Below are positions 48,077-58,148 of a stretch of DNA of 64,000 bases, one piece after another. The translations under genes and the position numbers were made by a program. Every line of letters begins with the position of its first letter. Within the stretch, counting starts at the first letter, position 1. The DNA lies in contig NZ_NQKY01000014.1 of NCBI RefSeq assembly GCF_002252675.1, forward strand, positions 19,383 through 83,382. Direction: 5' to 3'. The DNA comes from Synechococcus sp. BO 8801. Its GTDB lineage: Bacteria > Cyanobacteriota > Cyanobacteriia > PCC-6307 > Cyanobiaceae. The notes beneath the pieces are model-generated. The model was not told the origin of the DNA. It saw only the letters and a list, made by a program, of their open reading frames with translations, and did no database searches.

Positions 48077-48442
48077 TCACTTCTTCTTGCCGGCGACGGT
48101 CTTGCGGGCGCCGCGACGGGTACGGGCGTTGGTGCGGGTGCGCTGGCCGCGCACGGGCAGGCCCATGCGGTGGCGGCGACCCCGCAGGCAACCGATGTCC
48201 TGCAGGCGCTTGAGGGCCATGCCCTCTTCGCGGCGCAGGTCGCCCTCGAGGACGAAGGAGTCGGCGGCGCCGCGCAGCTTCTGCACGTCGCCGTCGCTGA
48301 GGTCCTTCACCCGGATGTCGGGGCTGACCCCCGACTTGGCGAGAATCTTGCGGGCCCTGGTGAGCCCGATCCCGTACACGTAAGTGAGTGAGATCTCAAC
48401 CCTCTTGTCACGAGGGATATCGACACCGGCGATCCGAGCCAC
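48077..48442 (-). CDS. rpsM: 30S ribosomal protein S13
   Basis: A 121-aa S13 starting [20 protein letters not shown], with the [20 protein letters not shown] block and a basic tail that contacts the P-site tRNA and the 50S bridges B1a/B1b. 66 bp after rpmJ. Confidence 0.97.
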   Translation of the reverse strand: MARIAGVDIPRDKRVEISLTYVYGIGLTRARKILAKSGVSPDIRVKDLSDGDVQKLRGAADSFVLEGDLRREEGMALKRLQDIGCLRGRRHRMGLPVRGQRTRTNARTRRGARKTVAGKKK

Positions 48443-48508
48443 GTCAGGAAACGATCAGAGGGCAAAGGGGGTGGCGGCCGAAGGCGGCCGCCGTGGAAGC
48501 GTGGGGGG

Positions 48509-48622
48509 TCAACCCTGACGCTGCTTGTGCTTCGGGTTGGTGCAGATCACCATGACCCGGCCGTGGCGACGGATCACCCGGCATTTGTCGCACATCTTCT
48601 TGACTGAGGCACGCACCTTCAT
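48509..48622 (-). CDS. rpmJ: 50S ribosomal protein L36
   Basis: A 37-aa L36, [20 protein letters not shown] followed by [17 protein letters not shown]. Its zinc site is complete (C11, C14, C27, H32). No infA is found between adk and rpmJ; the gap is only 43 bp. Confidence 0.95.
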   Translation of the reverse strand: MKVRASVKKMCDKCRVIRRHGRVMVICTNPKHKQRQG

Positions 48623-48665
48623 GGGCGTTGTGCTCTCCGAATTTGCAAACAGCTACCTTATCACA

Positions 48666-49217
48666 TCAGTCCGTCAAGCTGGCTACGATCCTCTCCGCGA
48701 TCGCCTCCACGGTGCCGGAGGCCTCCACGCTGCAGAGCAAGCCCAGCTGGCGGTAGTGGTCGATCAGGGGGGCGGTCTGCTCCTGGTACACCACCAGGCG
48801 GTTGCGGATCACCGCTTCGTTGTCGTCGGCCCGGCCGCGGGACAGCAGGCGCTGGATCAGCACGCCGTCCTCCAGCTCCAGCAGCAGCACCCGTTCGATG
48901 CGCTGGTCGAGCTCCGCCAGCAGGTCGTCGAGGGCCTCGGCCTGGGCGAGGTTGCGGGGGAAGCCGTCGAGGAGCCAGCCGCCCGTGTGGCCCTCGAGGC
49001 GGCTGCGCACGATCGCCAGCACCAGGGCGTCGCTGACCAGCTCGCCCCGGGCCATCACCGCCTCGGCCTCCTGGCCCAGGGCGGTGCCGGCCTTGACCTC
49101 CGCCCGCAGCAGATCACCGGTGGAGAGATGCAGCAGCTGGTGACGTTCAGCCAGGAGCTCGGCCTGGGTGCCCTTGCCGGCGCCGGGGGGACCGAGGAAG
49201 AGGAGTCGCTGTTTCAT
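48666..49217 (-). CDS. adk: Adenylate kinase
   Basis: A 183-aa enzyme that equilibrates ATP, ADP and AMP. The P-loop is GPPGAGKGTQ (about residues 9-18); DGFPRNLAQAEALD and the short LID (RGRADDNEAVIRNRL) define the short-LID type without zinc. It is 24 bp after secY, the usual place in the spc operon. Confidence 0.96.
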   Translation of the reverse strand: MKQRLLFLGPPGAGKGTQAELLAERHQLLHLSTGDLLRAEVKAGTALGQEAEAVMARGELVSDALVLAIVRSRLEGHTGGWLLDGFPRNLAQAEALDDLLAELDQRIERVLLLELEDGVLIQRLLSRGRADDNEAVIRNRLVVYQEQTAPLIDHYRQLGLLCSVEASGTVEAIAERIVASLTD

Positions 49218-49241
49218 GGGAAGGGAAACGGGAGAAGGGGC

Positions 49242-50561
49242 CTACTGGCGGACCAGTCCTTCGTAGCGCTGGGAGATCACGTAGGTCTGGACCTGCTTGG
49301 CGGTGTCGATGGCCACGCCCACCAGGATCAGCAGGGAGGTGGCCCCGAGCCCCTGGAAGGTGCGCACCTGGGTCGCGCCTTCCACGGCTGAGGGGATGAT
49401 CGCGATGGCGCCCAGGAACAGGCCACCCAGCAGGGTCAGGCGGTTGGACACGCCCGAGAGGTAGTCGGCCGTGGCCGAGCCCGGCCGCACCCCGGGGATG
49501 GCGACGCCGGAGCGCTTCAGGTTGGTGGCGATGTCCACCGGGTTGACGGTGAGGGACGCGTAGAAGAAGGCGAAGCCGCAGATCAGGGCGAAGTACACCA
49601 CCGCATAGACCCAGGGGGTGCTGCTGGTGGGGTTGAGGTAGCCCGCCACCCGGATCAGCCAGGGGCTCTTGGTGAGGTTGGCGATGGTGAGGGGCAGGAA
49701 CACCACCGCCGAGGCGAAGATGATCGGCATCACGCCGCCGGCATTGAGCTTCAGGGGCAGGTAGCTCTGGCGGGAGGCCAGGGTGCTGGCCCCGCCCACC
49801 TGACGCTTGGCGCTCACGATCGGGATACGGCGGCTGCCCTCCTGAAGGAAGATGATCCCCACGATCGTCACCAGGAAGACGAGCACGAGCACGACGATGC
49901 CGCCCACCGTGGCCCGGTCGCCGCTCTGGGCCAGCTGGATGGTGGAGCCGAGGGCCTTGGGCAGGGTGGCGACGATGTTGATGAAGATCACCAGGGAAGC
50001 CCCCTGGCCGATGCCCCGCTCGGTGATCACCTCGCTGACCCACATCACCACCATCGATCCGGTCACCAGGGCCAGGCTCGTCTGGACGACGAACAGCCAT
50101 TCCGGCAGGCCCGGCAGGGCGTACTGCCGCAGGATCAGGGCGAAGACGATGCTCTGGAGGATGCCCCAGCCCAGGGCCACGTAGCGGGTGATCTGGGCCA
50201 GCTTGCGGCGCCCGGCTTCCCCCTCGTTCTTCTGCAGCTCCTCGAGCTGGGGCAGGGCCGCCGTCATCAGCTGGATGATGATCGAGGCGTTGATGAAGGG
50301 CAGGATGCCGAGGGCGAACACGCCCAGGGTAGACAGGCCGCCGCCGGTGAAGATGTCGAGGAAGCCGATCAGCTGGCCCCCCTGGCGGATGAAGTCCTGG
50401 AAGGCGACCCGGTCGATGCCGGGCACCGGGATGTAGATGCCGAGTCGCACCAGCAGCAGCAGGCCCAGGGTGGTGAGCACCCGATCCCGCAGGCCCTTCG
50501 ACTGGACCAGCTGGACGAGGATTTCAGCGGCGCTCGGATTGCGCCCCCGGCTGAGGAGCAT
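49242..50561 (-). CDS. secY: Preprotein translocase subunit SecY
   Basis: A 439-aa channel subunit with ten transmembrane helices, used for export through both plasma and thylakoid membranes. Conserved features include the lateral-gate helices, GIYIPVPGIDRVAF near the plug, and the cytosolic loop SAKRQVGGASTLASRQSYLPLKLN with GVMPIIFAS. ATG at 50561. The 107-bp spacer before it contains a 12-bp stem-loop. Confidence 0.96.
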   Translation of the reverse strand: MLLSRGRNPSAAEILVQLVQSKGLRDRVLTTLGLLLLVRLGIYIPVPGIDRVAFQDFIRQGGQLIGFLDIFTGGGLSTLGVFALGILPFINASIIIQLMTAALPQLEELQKNEGEAGRRKLAQITRYVALGWGILQSIVFALILRQYALPGLPEWLFVVQTSLALVTGSMVVMWVSEVITERGIGQGASLVIFINIVATLPKALGSTIQLAQSGDRATVGGIVVLVLVFLVTIVGIIFLQEGSRRIPIVSAKRQVGGASTLASRQSYLPLKLNAGGVMPIIFASAVVFLPLTIANLTKSPWLIRVAGYLNPTSSTPWVYAVVYFALICGFAFFYASLTVNPVDIATNLKRSGVAIPGVRPGSATADYLSGVSNRLTLLGGLFLGAIAIIPSAVEGATQVRTFQGLGATSLLILVGVAIDTAKQVQTYVISQRYEGLVRQ

Positions 50562-50600
50562 GGTGATGTCGGGAGTGGAGGGAACGGGGCGCTACGACCG

Positions 50601-50640
50601 GAGCCGCCTGCCGCAGCACAAGGCTACGGGCAGGCGGCTC
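50601..50640 (-). other. Strong stem-loop between rplO and secY
   Basis: GAGCCGCCTGCC (50601-50612) pairs perfectly with GGCAGGCGGCTC (50629-50640), leaving a 16-nt loop. No T run follows on the minus strand, so it is not a typical terminator. It lies 28-68 nt after the rplO stop and 40 nt before the secY start. It could be an RNA-processing or stability element, or lower secY expression relative to the ribosomal genes. Confidence 0.55.
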
Positions 50641-50668
50641 GCGGCTGGGGGCAGGGCAGGGCCCGGCC

Positions 50669-51124
50669 TCAGTCGATGATCTCGCAGGTGCCGCCGGCGG
50701 CTTCGATCTTGGCCCGGGCCGAGGCGGTGAAGGCGGCGGCGTGGACGGTGAGTTTCACCTTCAGTTCGCCGTTGCCGAGCACCTTCAGCGGATAGCGGGG
50801 GCTGGTGACCAGACCCGCCTGCTCGAGGGACTCGAGGCTGACCGTGCTGCCGGCCTTCAGCTCACCCAGCCGCGACACGTTGATGACGGTGTAGTGGGTG
50901 GGGTTGATGACCGGGAAGTGCTTGAGCTTCGGGATCCGGCGGTAGAGGGGCATCTGGCCACCCTCGAAGCCGGGGCGGGTGGGCCGGCCGGAGCGGGACT
51001 TCTGGCCGCGCATGCCGAAGCCGCAGCTGGCGCCCTGGCCGGCGGCGATGCCGCGACCCTTGCGCAGCTTGCGCCGGCGCGAGCCCGTCTGGGGCTGGAG
51101 ACTGTTGAGAGAGAAGGACGTCAT
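50669..51124 (-). CDS. rplO: 50S ribosomal protein L15
   Basis: A 151-aa L15 with a basic, extended N-terminal part ([31 protein letters not shown]) that enters the 50S core, and a globular C-terminus. ATG at 51124 is chosen. It follows rpsE by 8 bp; no L30 gene lies between them, as usual in cyanobacteria. Confidence 0.96.
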   Translation of the reverse strand: MTSFSLNSLQPQTGSRRRKLRKGRGIAAGQGASCGFGMRGQKSRSGRPTRPGFEGGQMPLYRRIPKLKHFPVINPTHYTVINVSRLGELKAGSTVSLESLEQAGLVTSPRYPLKVLGNGELKVKLTVHAAAFTASARAKIEAAGGTCEIID

Positions 51125-51132
51125 GGCGGGCC

Positions 51133-51798
51133 TCAGGAGTAGATCTGCTCGAGGGAGATGCCCCGCTCCTTGGCGGTCTCCTTGTGGGTGCGCAGGCCTT
51201 CGAGGGCCTGCATGGCGGCGCGGGCGTTGTTGAGCGGGGTCTTGGAGCCCAGCCGCTTCGCCAGCACGTTCTTGATGCCGGCCAGCTCGAGCACGGTGCG
51301 GATCGAACCGCCCGCGATCACCCCGGTACCGGGGGCGGCCGGCCGGATCAGCACGCTGGCGGCGCCGTCGCGGCCGTTGCTGAGGGTTGGGATCGAGCTG
51401 GTGCGGGTGAGGGGCACCTTGACCAGATGCTTCTTGCCGTCGGCCACGCCCTTGCGGACCGCACCGATGACATCGCCGGCCTTGCCGACGCCCACGCCCA
51501 CCTGGCCGCGTTCGTTGCCGACAACGACGATGGCCCGGAAGCTCATCTTCTTGCCGCCCTTGACGGTCTTGGAGACGCGGCGGATCTGCACCACCCGCTC
51601 CTGCCATTCGGAGTCACGTTCCTGGCCGCGGCGGTTGTCGCGGCCACGGCCGCCGCCACCGCGGCGGTCACCCTTGGCATCGCCGCGGCCACCGCCGCCG
51701 CCGCCCCGGCGCTGCTCCTGCTGGCCTTCGGCAGCGGCGGGGACGTCGGAGGCCGCAGGCACGGCGCCGGTCTGGATCTGGTCGTTGGTTTCGGTCAT
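51133..51798 (-). CDS. rpsE: 30S ribosomal protein S5 with RGG-rich N-terminal extension
   Basis: A 221-aa S5. The core (about 63-215) has [40 protein letters not shown] and the [20 protein letters not shown] block, important for decoding accuracy and head-body movement. The first 60 or so residues are an added low-complexity tail rich in Gly, Arg, Gln and Asp ([20 protein letters not shown]), which suggests RNA binding. Most S5 proteins are about 170 aa. 14 bp after rplR. Confidence 0.95.
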   Translation of the reverse strand: MTETNDQIQTGAVPAASDVPAAAEGQQEQRRGGGGGGRGDAKGDRRGGGGRGRDNRRGQERDSEWQERVVQIRRVSKTVKGGKKMSFRAIVVVGNERGQVGVGVGKAGDVIGAVRKGVADGKKHLVKVPLTRTSSIPTLSNGRDGAASVLIRPAAPGTGVIAGGSIRTVLELAGIKNVLAKRLGSKTPLNNARAAMQALEGLRTHKETAKERGISLEQIYS

Positions 51799-51812
51799 GG
51801 TGAGAGCAGGGA

Positions 51813-52178
51813 TCAGAACTGAAGGCCCGCTTCCCGGGCGGCGTCAGCAAGGGCCTTGACCCTGCCGTGGTACAGGTTGCCGCCGCGATCGAAGACCACC
51901 TGCTGGATGCCCTTGGCGAGGGCGCGCTGGGCGACGAGCTGGCCCACCGCGATGGAGGCATCGCAGTTGGCGCCCACCGTGACGCTGGTGCGCAGGTCCT
52001 TGTCGAGGGTGGACGCGGCACAGAGGGTGCTCTGGGCGTCGTCGTCGATGACCTGGGCGTAGATGTGGTTGTTGGAGCGGAACACGGCCAACCTGGGACG
52101 GTCGGCGGTGCCGGAGAGCAGACGACGCAGGCGGCGGTGACGCTTCTGGGTCTGCTGTTTGCGGGAGAGGGTAGACAT
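51813..52178 (-). CDS. rplR: 50S ribosomal protein L18
   Basis: A 121-aa L18 starting [20 protein letters not shown], with [20 protein letters not shown] and the C-terminal [26 protein letters not shown]. It binds 5S rRNA in the central protuberance together with L5. 32 bp after rplF. Confidence 0.97.
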   Translation of the reverse strand: MSTLSRKQQTQKRHRRLRRLLSGTADRPRLAVFRSNNHIYAQVIDDDAQSTLCAASTLDKDLRTSVTVGANCDASIAVGQLVAQRALAKGIQQVVFDRGGNLYHGRVKALADAAREAGLQF

Positions 52179-52210
52179 GGGGGATCAGACGGATGACGCT
52201 CGAGCAGACC

Positions 52211-52750
52211 TCATTTCTTGCCGGTCTTGCCGGCCTTGCGCAGAATCCGCTCACCTTCGTACTTGATGCCCTTGCCCTTGTAGGGCTCGGGCGGACGGAT
52301 GCCGCGGATCTTGGCCGCCTCGTTGCCCACCAGCTCCTTGTCGGGGCCGGAGACGAAGACCGAGGTGTTGTTCTCGACCGAGAAGGTGACCCCTTCGGGG
52401 GGAACCATCTCCACCGGGTGGCTGTAGCCGGCGCTGACCACGAGCTTGCGCCCCTGGACCTGGGCGCGGTAGCCCACGCCGACGATCTCGAGCTTGCGGG
52501 TGAACCCCTGGCTGACCCCTTCCACCATGTTGGCGACGAGGGTGCGGCTGAGGCCGTGACGCTCCCGGGAGCGGCGGTGGCTGCTGGTGGGACTGACCAC
52601 CACCGTGCCGCCTTCCTGGCTGACGCTGACGCCCTCCGGGAGAACGCGGCTGAGTTCCCCCTTGGGGCCCTTCACGGTGACCGCCAGGCCATCGAGGCTG
52701 ACGGTGACCTTGTCGGGGATGGGGATCGGGGCTTTACCGATACGAGACAT
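52211..52750 (-). CDS. rplF: 50S ribosomal protein L6
   Basis: A 179-aa L6 of two similar RNA-binding domains, beginning [20 protein letters not shown] and ending [26 protein letters not shown]. It lies near the GTPase-factor site of the 50S subunit. The ATG at 52750 is preferred over upstream extension. 16 bp after rpsH. Confidence 0.97.
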   Translation of the reverse strand: MSRIGKAPIPIPDKVTVSLDGLAVTVKGPKGELSRVLPEGVSVSQEGGTVVVSPTSSHRRSRERHGLSRTLVANMVEGVSQGFTRKLEIVGVGYRAQVQGRKLVVSAGYSHPVEMVPPEGVTFSVENNTSVFVSGPDKELVGNEAAKIRGIRPPEPYKGKGIKYEGERILRKAGKTGKK

Positions 52751-52766
52751 GGAACAACTCCTGGGA

Positions 52767-53168
52767 TCAGTAGACGTAGCAGAGCACTTCGCCGCCGACG
52801 CCCTGCTTGCGGGCATCACGGTCGCTCATCACACCCCGGGAGGTGGAGATGATCGCCACGCCGAGGCCGCCCAGCACCTTGGGCAGCTGGCGGGTGTTCT
52901 TGTAGATGCGCAGGCCGGGCTTGCTCACCCGCTGCACGGAGCGGATGGTGGGCTGACGGTGCTTGCCGCTGTACTTGAGCTCGAGCACCAGCTGGCGCTG
53001 CACACCTTCACCTTCCTCGGCGATGGCGCCGATGAAGCCTTCCTGGTGCAGCACGTTGGCGATGCTGCGGGAGAGCCGGGAGGCGGGAATCCTGGTGCGC
53101 TCGTGGCGCTTCTCACTCGCATTGCGAAGGCGAGTGAGCATGTCTGAGATCGGGTCGTGGTTGGCCAT
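52767..53168 (-). CDS. rpsH: 30S ribosomal protein S8
   Basis: A 133-aa S8 with [20 protein letters not shown] at the start and the C-terminal [28 protein letters not shown]. It binds helix 21 of 16S rRNA. It follows rplE directly (20 bp); the S14 gene found between them in other bacteria is absent, as usual in cyanobacteria. Confidence 0.97.
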   Translation of the reverse strand: MANHDPISDMLTRLRNASEKRHERTRIPASRLSRSIANVLHQEGFIGAIAEEGEGVQRQLVLELKYSGKHRQPTIRSVQRVSKPGLRIYKNTRQLPKVLGGLGVAIISTSRGVMSDRDARKQGVGGEVLCYVY

Positions 53169-53188
53169 GGTCGTGTCCGGGAGGGGGC

Positions 53189-53728
53189 TCAGGTATTGCG
53201 GAACGGCATTCCCATTTCGCGGAGGAGGGCCCGGCCCTCTTCGTCGTTACGGGCGTTGGTCACGATCGTGACGTCCATCCCCCGGATGGCATCGATCTTG
53301 TCGAAGGAGATCTCGGGGAAGATGATCTGCTCCCGGATCCCCAGGGTGTAGTTGCCCCGGCCGTCGAAGCTCTTCGGGCTCACACCGCGGAAGTCGCGGA
53401 TGCGAGGCAGCGCCAGGTGGATGAGACGCTCGAGGAAGGCATACATCCGCTCGCCCCGCAGGGTGACGGCCACGCCGATCGGCATGCCCTGGCGGATCTT
53501 GAAGGCGGCGATGGCCTTCTTGGCGCGGGTCACCACCACCTTCTGACCGGTGATGGTCGCCAGTTCGGTGATCGAGGCCTCGAGGGCCTTGGCGTTCTGG
53601 GCGGCTTCACCGAGGCCCCGGTTGACGGTGACCTTGACCACCTTGGGAACCTCGTGGACGTTGGAGAGGTTGAGATCCTTCAGCAGCTTGGGCTGGATCG
53701 TCTCCCGGTAGCGCTGTTTGAGTGACAT
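53189..53728 (-). CDS. rplE: 50S ribosomal protein L5
   Basis: A 179-aa L5 with the [20 protein letters not shown] start region, [20 protein letters not shown] and a C-terminal [20 protein letters not shown]. It binds 5S rRNA and contacts P-site tRNA. The spacer before it (after rplX) is 122 bp and holds no gene. Confidence 0.97.
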   Translation of the reverse strand: MSLKQRYRETIQPKLLKDLNLSNVHEVPKVVKVTVNRGLGEAAQNAKALEASITELATITGQKVVVTRAKKAIAAFKIRQGMPIGVAVTLRGERMYAFLERLIHLALPRIRDFRGVSPKSFDGRGNYTLGIREQIIFPEISFDKIDAIRGMDVTIVTNARNDEEGRALLREMGMPFRNT

Positions 53729-53850
53729 GACGGGGGGATGGGGGGGCGCTTCTGGACGTGGTCAGAAGGCGGACGGGGGAGGGAGGCAGGGACGCGGAGC
53801 GTGGGGGGCGTCGCGGAAAGGTGTGTGGGCGGCGACGCGTTCGGGGGCGG

Positions 53851-54207
53851 TCAGTCGAGCACCTCCCCGGTCTTCTTGAGGCGGCGCTTCTTGCTGCCGT
53901 CCTCCTGGACGACGATCTCCACCCGGCTGGCCACCTTGTTGGCGGTGGAGTACAGCATCACGTTGGAGGCGTGCAGGGACGCCTCTTCGGTGACGATGCG
54001 GCCGTTCTCGCCCTCCTGGGTGGGCTTGACGTGGCGGGTGCGCAGGTTGATGCCCTGCACCACGACACGGTTCTCGTTCGGCAGGGTGCGCAGCACCTCG
54101 CCGGTCTTGCCCCGGTCCTTGCCGGCGATCACCTGGACGGTGTCGCCCTTGCGGATGCGCATCTTGACGCGCTGGACGGGCCGGGCCTTGGGGGTTGCGG
54201 TGGCCAT
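53851..54207 (-). CDS. rplX: 50S ribosomal protein L24
   Basis: A 118-aa L24 with a KOW motif at about 17-45 ([20 protein letters not shown]). It initiates 50S assembly and lies by the tunnel exit. Its start is 1 bp after the rplN stop, which suggests coupling. Confidence 0.97.
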   Translation of the reverse strand: MATATPKARPVQRVKMRIRKGDTVQVIAGKDRGKTGEVLRTLPNENRVVVQGINLRTRHVKPTQEGENGRIVTEEASLHASNVMLYSTANKVASRVEIVVQEDGSKKRRLKKTGEVLD

Positions 54208-54208
54208 C

Positions 54209-54574
54209 TCAGATCACCTCCGGGGCGAGGGACACGATCTTGGTGAAGTTGCGCTCGCGCAGCTCACGGGCGACCGGGCCGAAGACGCGGGTGCCCTTGG
54301 GGTTGTTGTCGTTGCCGAGGATCACCGCGGCGTTGTCGTCGAAGCGGATGGCGTTGCCGGTGTCCCGGCGCAGCGTGGCCCGGGTGCGCACCACCACGGC
54401 CTTGACCACATCCGACTTCTTGACGCCCATGTTGGGCATGGCGTCCTTGACGGCGGCCACGATCACATCGCCCACGTGGGCGTAGCGACGGTTGGTGCCG
54501 AGCACCCGGATGCACTGGATGCGCTTGGCGCCGCTGTTGTCAGCGACGTTGAGGAAGGTTTCCTGCTGAATCAT
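54209..54574 (-). CDS. rplN: 50S ribosomal protein L14
   Basis: A 121-aa L14, starting [20 protein letters not shown], with the [14 protein letters not shown] and [20 protein letters not shown] blocks. It takes part in bridges B5 and B8 to the 30S subunit. The ATG at 54574 gives the canonical length. 10 bp after rpsQ. Confidence 0.97.
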   Translation of the reverse strand: MIQQETFLNVADNSGAKRIQCIRVLGTNRRYAHVGDVIVAAVKDAMPNMGVKKSDVVKAVVVRTRATLRRDTGNAIRFDDNAAVILGNDNNPKGTRVFGPVARELRERNFTKIVSLAPEVI

Positions 54575-54584
54575 GGGGAGTTCC

Positions 54585-54836
54585 TCAGCCGGCGCTGGTG
54601 GGGGAGAGAACCTCAGCGACGGCCCATCGTTTGGTGCGGCTGAGGGGGCGGGTCTCGGTGATCCGGACCCGGTCACCCACGCGGCAGCTGTTGGCTTCGT
54701 CGTGGGCTTTGTAGCGGGTGGTGCGGCGGACGGTCTTCTGATAGATGGGATGGGGGAAGCGGTTTTCCACCGCCACCACCACCGTTTTGTCCATCTTGTC
54801 GCTGACGACGGTGCCGACCCTTTCCTTGAGTGCCAT
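54585..54836 (-). CDS. rpsQ: 30S ribosomal protein S17
   Basis: An 83-aa S17, an early 16S rRNA binder with an OB fold. It shows [40 protein letters not shown] and [11 protein letters not shown], all family hallmarks. 17 bp after rpmC. Confidence 0.97.
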   Translation of the reverse strand: MALKERVGTVVSDKMDKTVVVAVENRFPHPIYQKTVRRTTRYKAHDEANSCRVGDRVRITETRPLSRTKRWAVAEVLSPTSAG

Positions 54837-54853
54837 GGGGATCGAGGGGGGAA

Positions 54854-55066
54854 TCAGGAGGCGACGGTGGAGCGTTGACGCTCCTCCTGCACCGTCAGCA
54901 GGTGGGCCAGCTTGATGCGGGACTCCTTGAAGCGGTGCGGGTGCTCCAGACGGCGGGTGGCCTGCTGGAAGCGGAGGTCGAACAGTTCGCGACGGACGCC
55001 ATCGATCTGTTCGGCGATCTGGGCGTCGCTGAGCGAACGCACATCGGTGATGGTGGGACGGGCCAT
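54854..55066 (-). CDS. rpmC: 50S ribosomal protein L29
   Basis: A 70-aa L29 made of two helices, with the conserved [20 protein letters not shown]. It lies at the tunnel exit, near where SRP and trigger factor bind. 2 bp after rplP, so probably translated by coupling. Confidence 0.96.
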   Translation of the reverse strand: MARPTITDVRSLSDAQIAEQIDGVRRELFDLRFQQATRRLEHPHRFKESRIKLAHLLTVQEERQRSTVAS

Positions 55067-55068
55067 GG

Positions 55069-55527
55069 TCAGGATTCCACTGCGAGGGCGGGTTCGGGGG
55101 CGGCTGCCACCTGATCGGCCAGGGCGAGGAACTTCGTCTTGAGCGGCAGTTTGAACTGGGCCAGACGCATGGCTTCCTTGGCGATTTCGGGCGTGATCTC
55201 GGGGCCACCCATCTCGAAGAGAATGCGGCCCGGCTTGATCACGGCCACCCAGAATTCCGGGTTGCCCTTACCGGAACCCATGCGGGTTTCGGCAGGCCGC
55301 ATGGTGACGGGTTTGTCGGGGAAGATCCGGATCCAGATCTTGCCCCCCCGCTTGACGTAGCGGGTCATGGCACGGCGGCTGGCCTCAATCTGACGGGAGG
55401 TGATCCACCCGCACTCCTGGGCCTGCAGGGCGAAATCGCCGAAGGCGATGGTGTTGCCGCGCGTGGCGATGCCGCGCATGCGGCCTCGCTGCTGTTTTCG
55501 GAACTTGACGCGTTTTGGACTCAGCAT
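55069..55527 (-). CDS. rplP: 50S ribosomal protein L16
   Basis: A 152-aa L16 with the start [20 protein letters not shown] and the arginine-containing RKQQRGR and [15 protein letters not shown] regions close to the A-site tRNA elbow and 5S rRNA. The end has a short Ala/Pro-rich extension of about 12 residues. 16 bp after rpsC. Confidence 0.97.
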   Translation of the reverse strand: MLSPKRVKFRKQQRGRMRGIATRGNTIAFGDFALQAQECGWITSRQIEASRRAMTRYVKRGGKIWIRIFPDKPVTMRPAETRMGSGKGNPEFWVAVIKPGRILFEMGGPEITPEIAKEAMRLAQFKLPLKTKFLALADQVAAAPEPALAVES

Positions 55528-55543
55528 GGTTCAGGCCTCCTGA

Positions 55544-56272
55544 TCACTCCTCGTTGGAGCGGTCTTCGAACTGTTGCGGCCGGCGGTTGGCGCGGCGTTT
55601 CGGTGCTCCACCCACGGGCAGCTGGTCTTGCTGACCGGGAAGCACCTCCCCTTTGAACACCCAGACCTTGATGCCCAGGACCCCATAGGTGGTGGTGGCC
55701 ACCTTGGTGGCGTAGTCGATGTCGGCGCGGAGCGTGTGCAGGGGCACGCGACCCTCGCGGGTCCACTCCGTCCGGGCGATCTCGGCGCCGTTGAGGCGTC
55801 CGCTCACCTGGAGCTTGAGACCCAGCACCCCGGCCCGCTGGGCGCGCTGCACCGCCATGCGCATGACGCGCCGGAAGGCCACCCGCTTCTCCAGCTGCTG
55901 GGCGATGTACTCGGCCAGCAGGAAGGCGTCGGCGTCGACCCGCTCCACCTCGACCACGTTGATGCGCACCTGACGGTGGGCGTCGCCGAGGGTCTTCTGG
56001 ATGCCGGTGCGCAGCTCTTCGATGCCGCTGCCCTGGCGGCCCACGAGAACGCCCGGACGGGCGGTCTTGAGTTCCACTTCGAGCTGGTCGGCCTTACGGG
56101 CGATCAGCACGTCGCTGATGCCGGCGGCGGCGTACTTCTTGTTGATGAACGACCGGATCCGGTCGTCCTCCTGAAGGAGGACGGGGTAGGTCTTGCTTGG
56201 GGCGTACCAGCGGGAGCGGTGTTCCTGGGTGATCCCCAGGCGCAGGCCGGTTGGATGGATCTTGTGTCCCAT
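55544..56272 (-). CDS. rpsC: 30S ribosomal protein S3
   Basis: A 242-aa S3 starting [20 protein letters not shown]. It contains a KH domain (about 38-107, with [16 protein letters not shown]) and the C-terminal S3 domain with [20 protein letters not shown]. It lines the mRNA entry channel and helps unwind mRNA. An upstream frame extension of 15 residues lacks support. 19 bp after rplV. Confidence 0.97.
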   Translation of the reverse strand: MGHKIHPTGLRLGITQEHRSRWYAPSKTYPVLLQEDDRIRSFINKKYAAAGISDVLIARKADQLEVELKTARPGVLVGRQGSGIEELRTGIQKTLGDAHRQVRINVVEVERVDADAFLLAEYIAQQLEKRVAFRRVMRMAVQRAQRAGVLGLKLQVSGRLNGAEIARTEWTREGRVPLHTLRADIDYATKVATTTYGVLGIKVWVFKGEVLPGQQDQLPVGGAPKRRANRRPQQFEDRSNEE

Positions 56273-56291
56273 CGGGCGGTGTCCTCGGGGG

Positions 56292-56651
56292 TCAGGCGGT
56301 GGGCGCTGCCACAGCAATGCTGATGTGGCAGGTTTGCTTTTTGATGGCGTAGGCGCGGCCCTGGGCCCGGGGCCGGAACCGCTTCAGGGAGGGTCCCATG
56401 TCGGCGCTGGCCTGGCTGATGACCAGGGTGGCCGGATCGAGGCCGAGGTTGTGCTCGGCATTGGCGACCGCGGAGCGGAGCACCTTGGTGATCGGGCCCG
56501 TGGAGCGGTAAGGCATGAACTCGAGCATGATCAGGGCGTCGCGGTAGGTGCGACCCCGGATCTGATCGAGAACCCGGCGCACCTTGGACACGGAACCGCG
56601 GATGAAGCGGCCGTGAGCCAGGGCCTGGGTGTCGGGTGTGGTGGTTGCCAT
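56292..56651 (-). CDS. rplV: 50S ribosomal protein L22
   Basis: A 119-aa L22 with the core [20 protein letters not shown] and the tunnel-lining hairpin region ([20 protein letters not shown]). It contacts all six 23S domains and the peptide tunnel. 4 bp after rpsS. Confidence 0.97.
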   Translation of the reverse strand: MATTTPDTQALAHGRFIRGSVSKVRRVLDQIRGRTYRDALIMLEFMPYRSTGPITKVLRSAVANAEHNLGLDPATLVISQASADMGPSLKRFRPRAQGRAYAIKKQTCHISIAVAAPTA

Positions 56652-56655
56652 CGGA

Positions 56656-56931
56656 TCAGCGGCCTCCCTTCTTGTCTTTGATGTGACCGCGGAACGTGCG
56701 GGTGGGGGCGAATTCGCCCAGCTTGTGGCCCACCATCTGCTCCGTCACGTAGACGGGCACGTGGGCCTTGCCGTTGTGAACGGCAATGGTGTGGCCGATC
56801 ATCATCGGCAGGATGGTGGAGGCCCGTGACCAGGTCTTGATCACGGTCTTGTCGTCGGCAGCGTTCTGCTTCTCCACCTTGCGAAGCAGGTGGTCGGCGA
56901 CGAACGGGCCTTTCTTGAGTGAGCGTCCCAT
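56656..56931 (-). CDS. rpsS: 30S ribosomal protein S19
   Basis: A 91-aa S19 starting [20 protein letters not shown], with [20 protein letters not shown] and the [20 protein letters not shown] end. It forms a complex with S13 in the 30S head. 35 bp after rplB. Confidence 0.97.
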   Translation of the reverse strand: MGRSLKKGPFVADHLLRKVEKQNAADDKTVIKTWSRASTILPMMIGHTIAVHNGKAHVPVYVTEQMVGHKLGEFAPTRTFRGHIKDKKGGR

Positions 56932-56966
56932 GGCGGATCAGGCGAACAGCAGAGCGGTGTGGGTCA

Positions 56967-57830
56967 TCAGGAGTCGCGTCCGCCACGGCTCCGTTTGGAG
57001 GTGCGGCGTCGTTTCCGCAGCACGAACCGGTTGCTCGGCTTGTTGCGCTTGCGGGTCTTGAGGCCCAGGGCGGGTTTGCCCCAGGGCGTGACCGGACCGG
57101 AACGGCCGATCGGTGCCCGGCCCTCACCACCACCGTGGGGGTGGTCGCAGGGGTTCATCACGCTGCCGCGCACTTCCGGACGGCGGCCCAGCCAGCGCTT
57201 GCGGCCGGCCTTGCCGAGGCTGGTGTTGCGCTGCTCGGCGTTGCCCACCTCACCGAGGGTGGCGTAGCACTCGCGGCGCACCAGCCGCACCTCGGTGGAG
57301 GGCAGCTTGAGGGCGACGTAGTCCCCTTCCTTGGCCACCACCTGGGCGCTGGCCCCGGCGGTGCGGACCATCTGACCGCCGCGACCGGCGTAGAGCTCCA
57401 CGTTGTGGACGCTCGAGCCCAGGGGGATGGCCGAGAGGGGCAGGGCGTTGCCGTTCTCGATCGGGGCGTCCGGGCCGGAGATGACGCTCTGGCCCACCGC
57501 CACGTTGGCGGGGGCAAGGATGTAGCGCTTCTCGCCGTCGGTGTAATAAAGCAGCGCCAGACGGGCGTTGCGGTGTGGGTCGTAGTGGATCGCGGCCACC
57601 TTGGCGCTCACACCGTGCTTGTCGCGACGGAAGTCGACGATGCGGTAGAGGCGCTTGTGGCCACCGCCGCGGTGGCGGCAGGTGATCACGCCGCGGTTGT
57701 TGCGGCCCTTGTGGCGGTGCTTGGACACCACCAGGCCCCGTTCCCGGTTCTTGCCCGTGATGTCACTGAAATCAGTGACGACCAGCGTGCGGGTGCCGGG
57801 GGTGTTGGGCCTGTAGTTGCGGATTGCCAT
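56967..57830 (-). CDS. rplB: 50S ribosomal protein L2
   Basis: A 287-aa L2 with two RNA-binding domains and the peptidyl-transferase-proximal [20 protein letters not shown] loop that carries the conserved histidine. It starts [21 protein letters not shown]2 is essential for subunit joining. 15 bp after rplW. Confidence 0.97.
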   Translation of the reverse strand: MAIRNYRPNTPGTRTLVVTDFSDITGKNRERGLVVSKHRHKGRNNRGVITCRHRGGGHKRLYRIVDFRRDKHGVSAKVAAIHYDPHRNARLALLYYTDGEKRYILAPANVAVGQSVISGPDAPIENGNALPLSAIPLGSSVHNVELYAGRGGQMVRTAGASAQVVAKEGDYVALKLPSTEVRLVRRECYATLGEVGNAEQRNTSLGKAGRKRWLGRRPEVRGSVMNPCDHPHGGGEGRAPIGRSGPVTPWGKPALGLKTRKRNKPSNRFVLRKRRRTSKRSRGGRDS

Positions 57831-57845
57831 GACGTTTCAGACCCC

Positions 57846-58148
57846 TCAGGACTCAGGGAACAACTGGATGGCGTTGCCTTCGGCAAGGCGCACCACCGCT
57901 TTCTTCACCTGGGCACGTTTGCCGGCGAAGCGCCCCACCCGACGGGAGCGGCGGGGGGGATTCATGGTGCTGACGCCGACGACCTTGACGTCGAACAGAT
58001 GCTCGACGGCCGCCTTGATGTCGGGCTTGGCGGCCCGATGGTCCACCTCGAAGGTGTACTGGTTGATCTCGATGGCCCGGGTGGCCTTCTCGGTGATCAG
58101 CGGGCGACGGATCACGTCCGCCAACCGGCCTGCAAAACGCTCAGACAT
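57846..58148 (-). CDS. rplW: 50S ribosomal protein L23
   Basis: A 100-aa L23 starting [20 protein letters not shown], with the [20 protein letters not shown] block. It is the docking site for trigger factor and SRP at the tunnel exit. Its start overlaps the last 8 nt of rplD, so the two are coupled. Confidence 0.96.
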   Translation of the reverse strand: MSERFAGRLADVIRRPLITEKATRAIEINQYTFEVDHRAAKPDIKAAVEHLFDVKVVGVSTMNPPRRSRRVGRFAGKRAQVKKAVVRLAEGNAIQLFPES

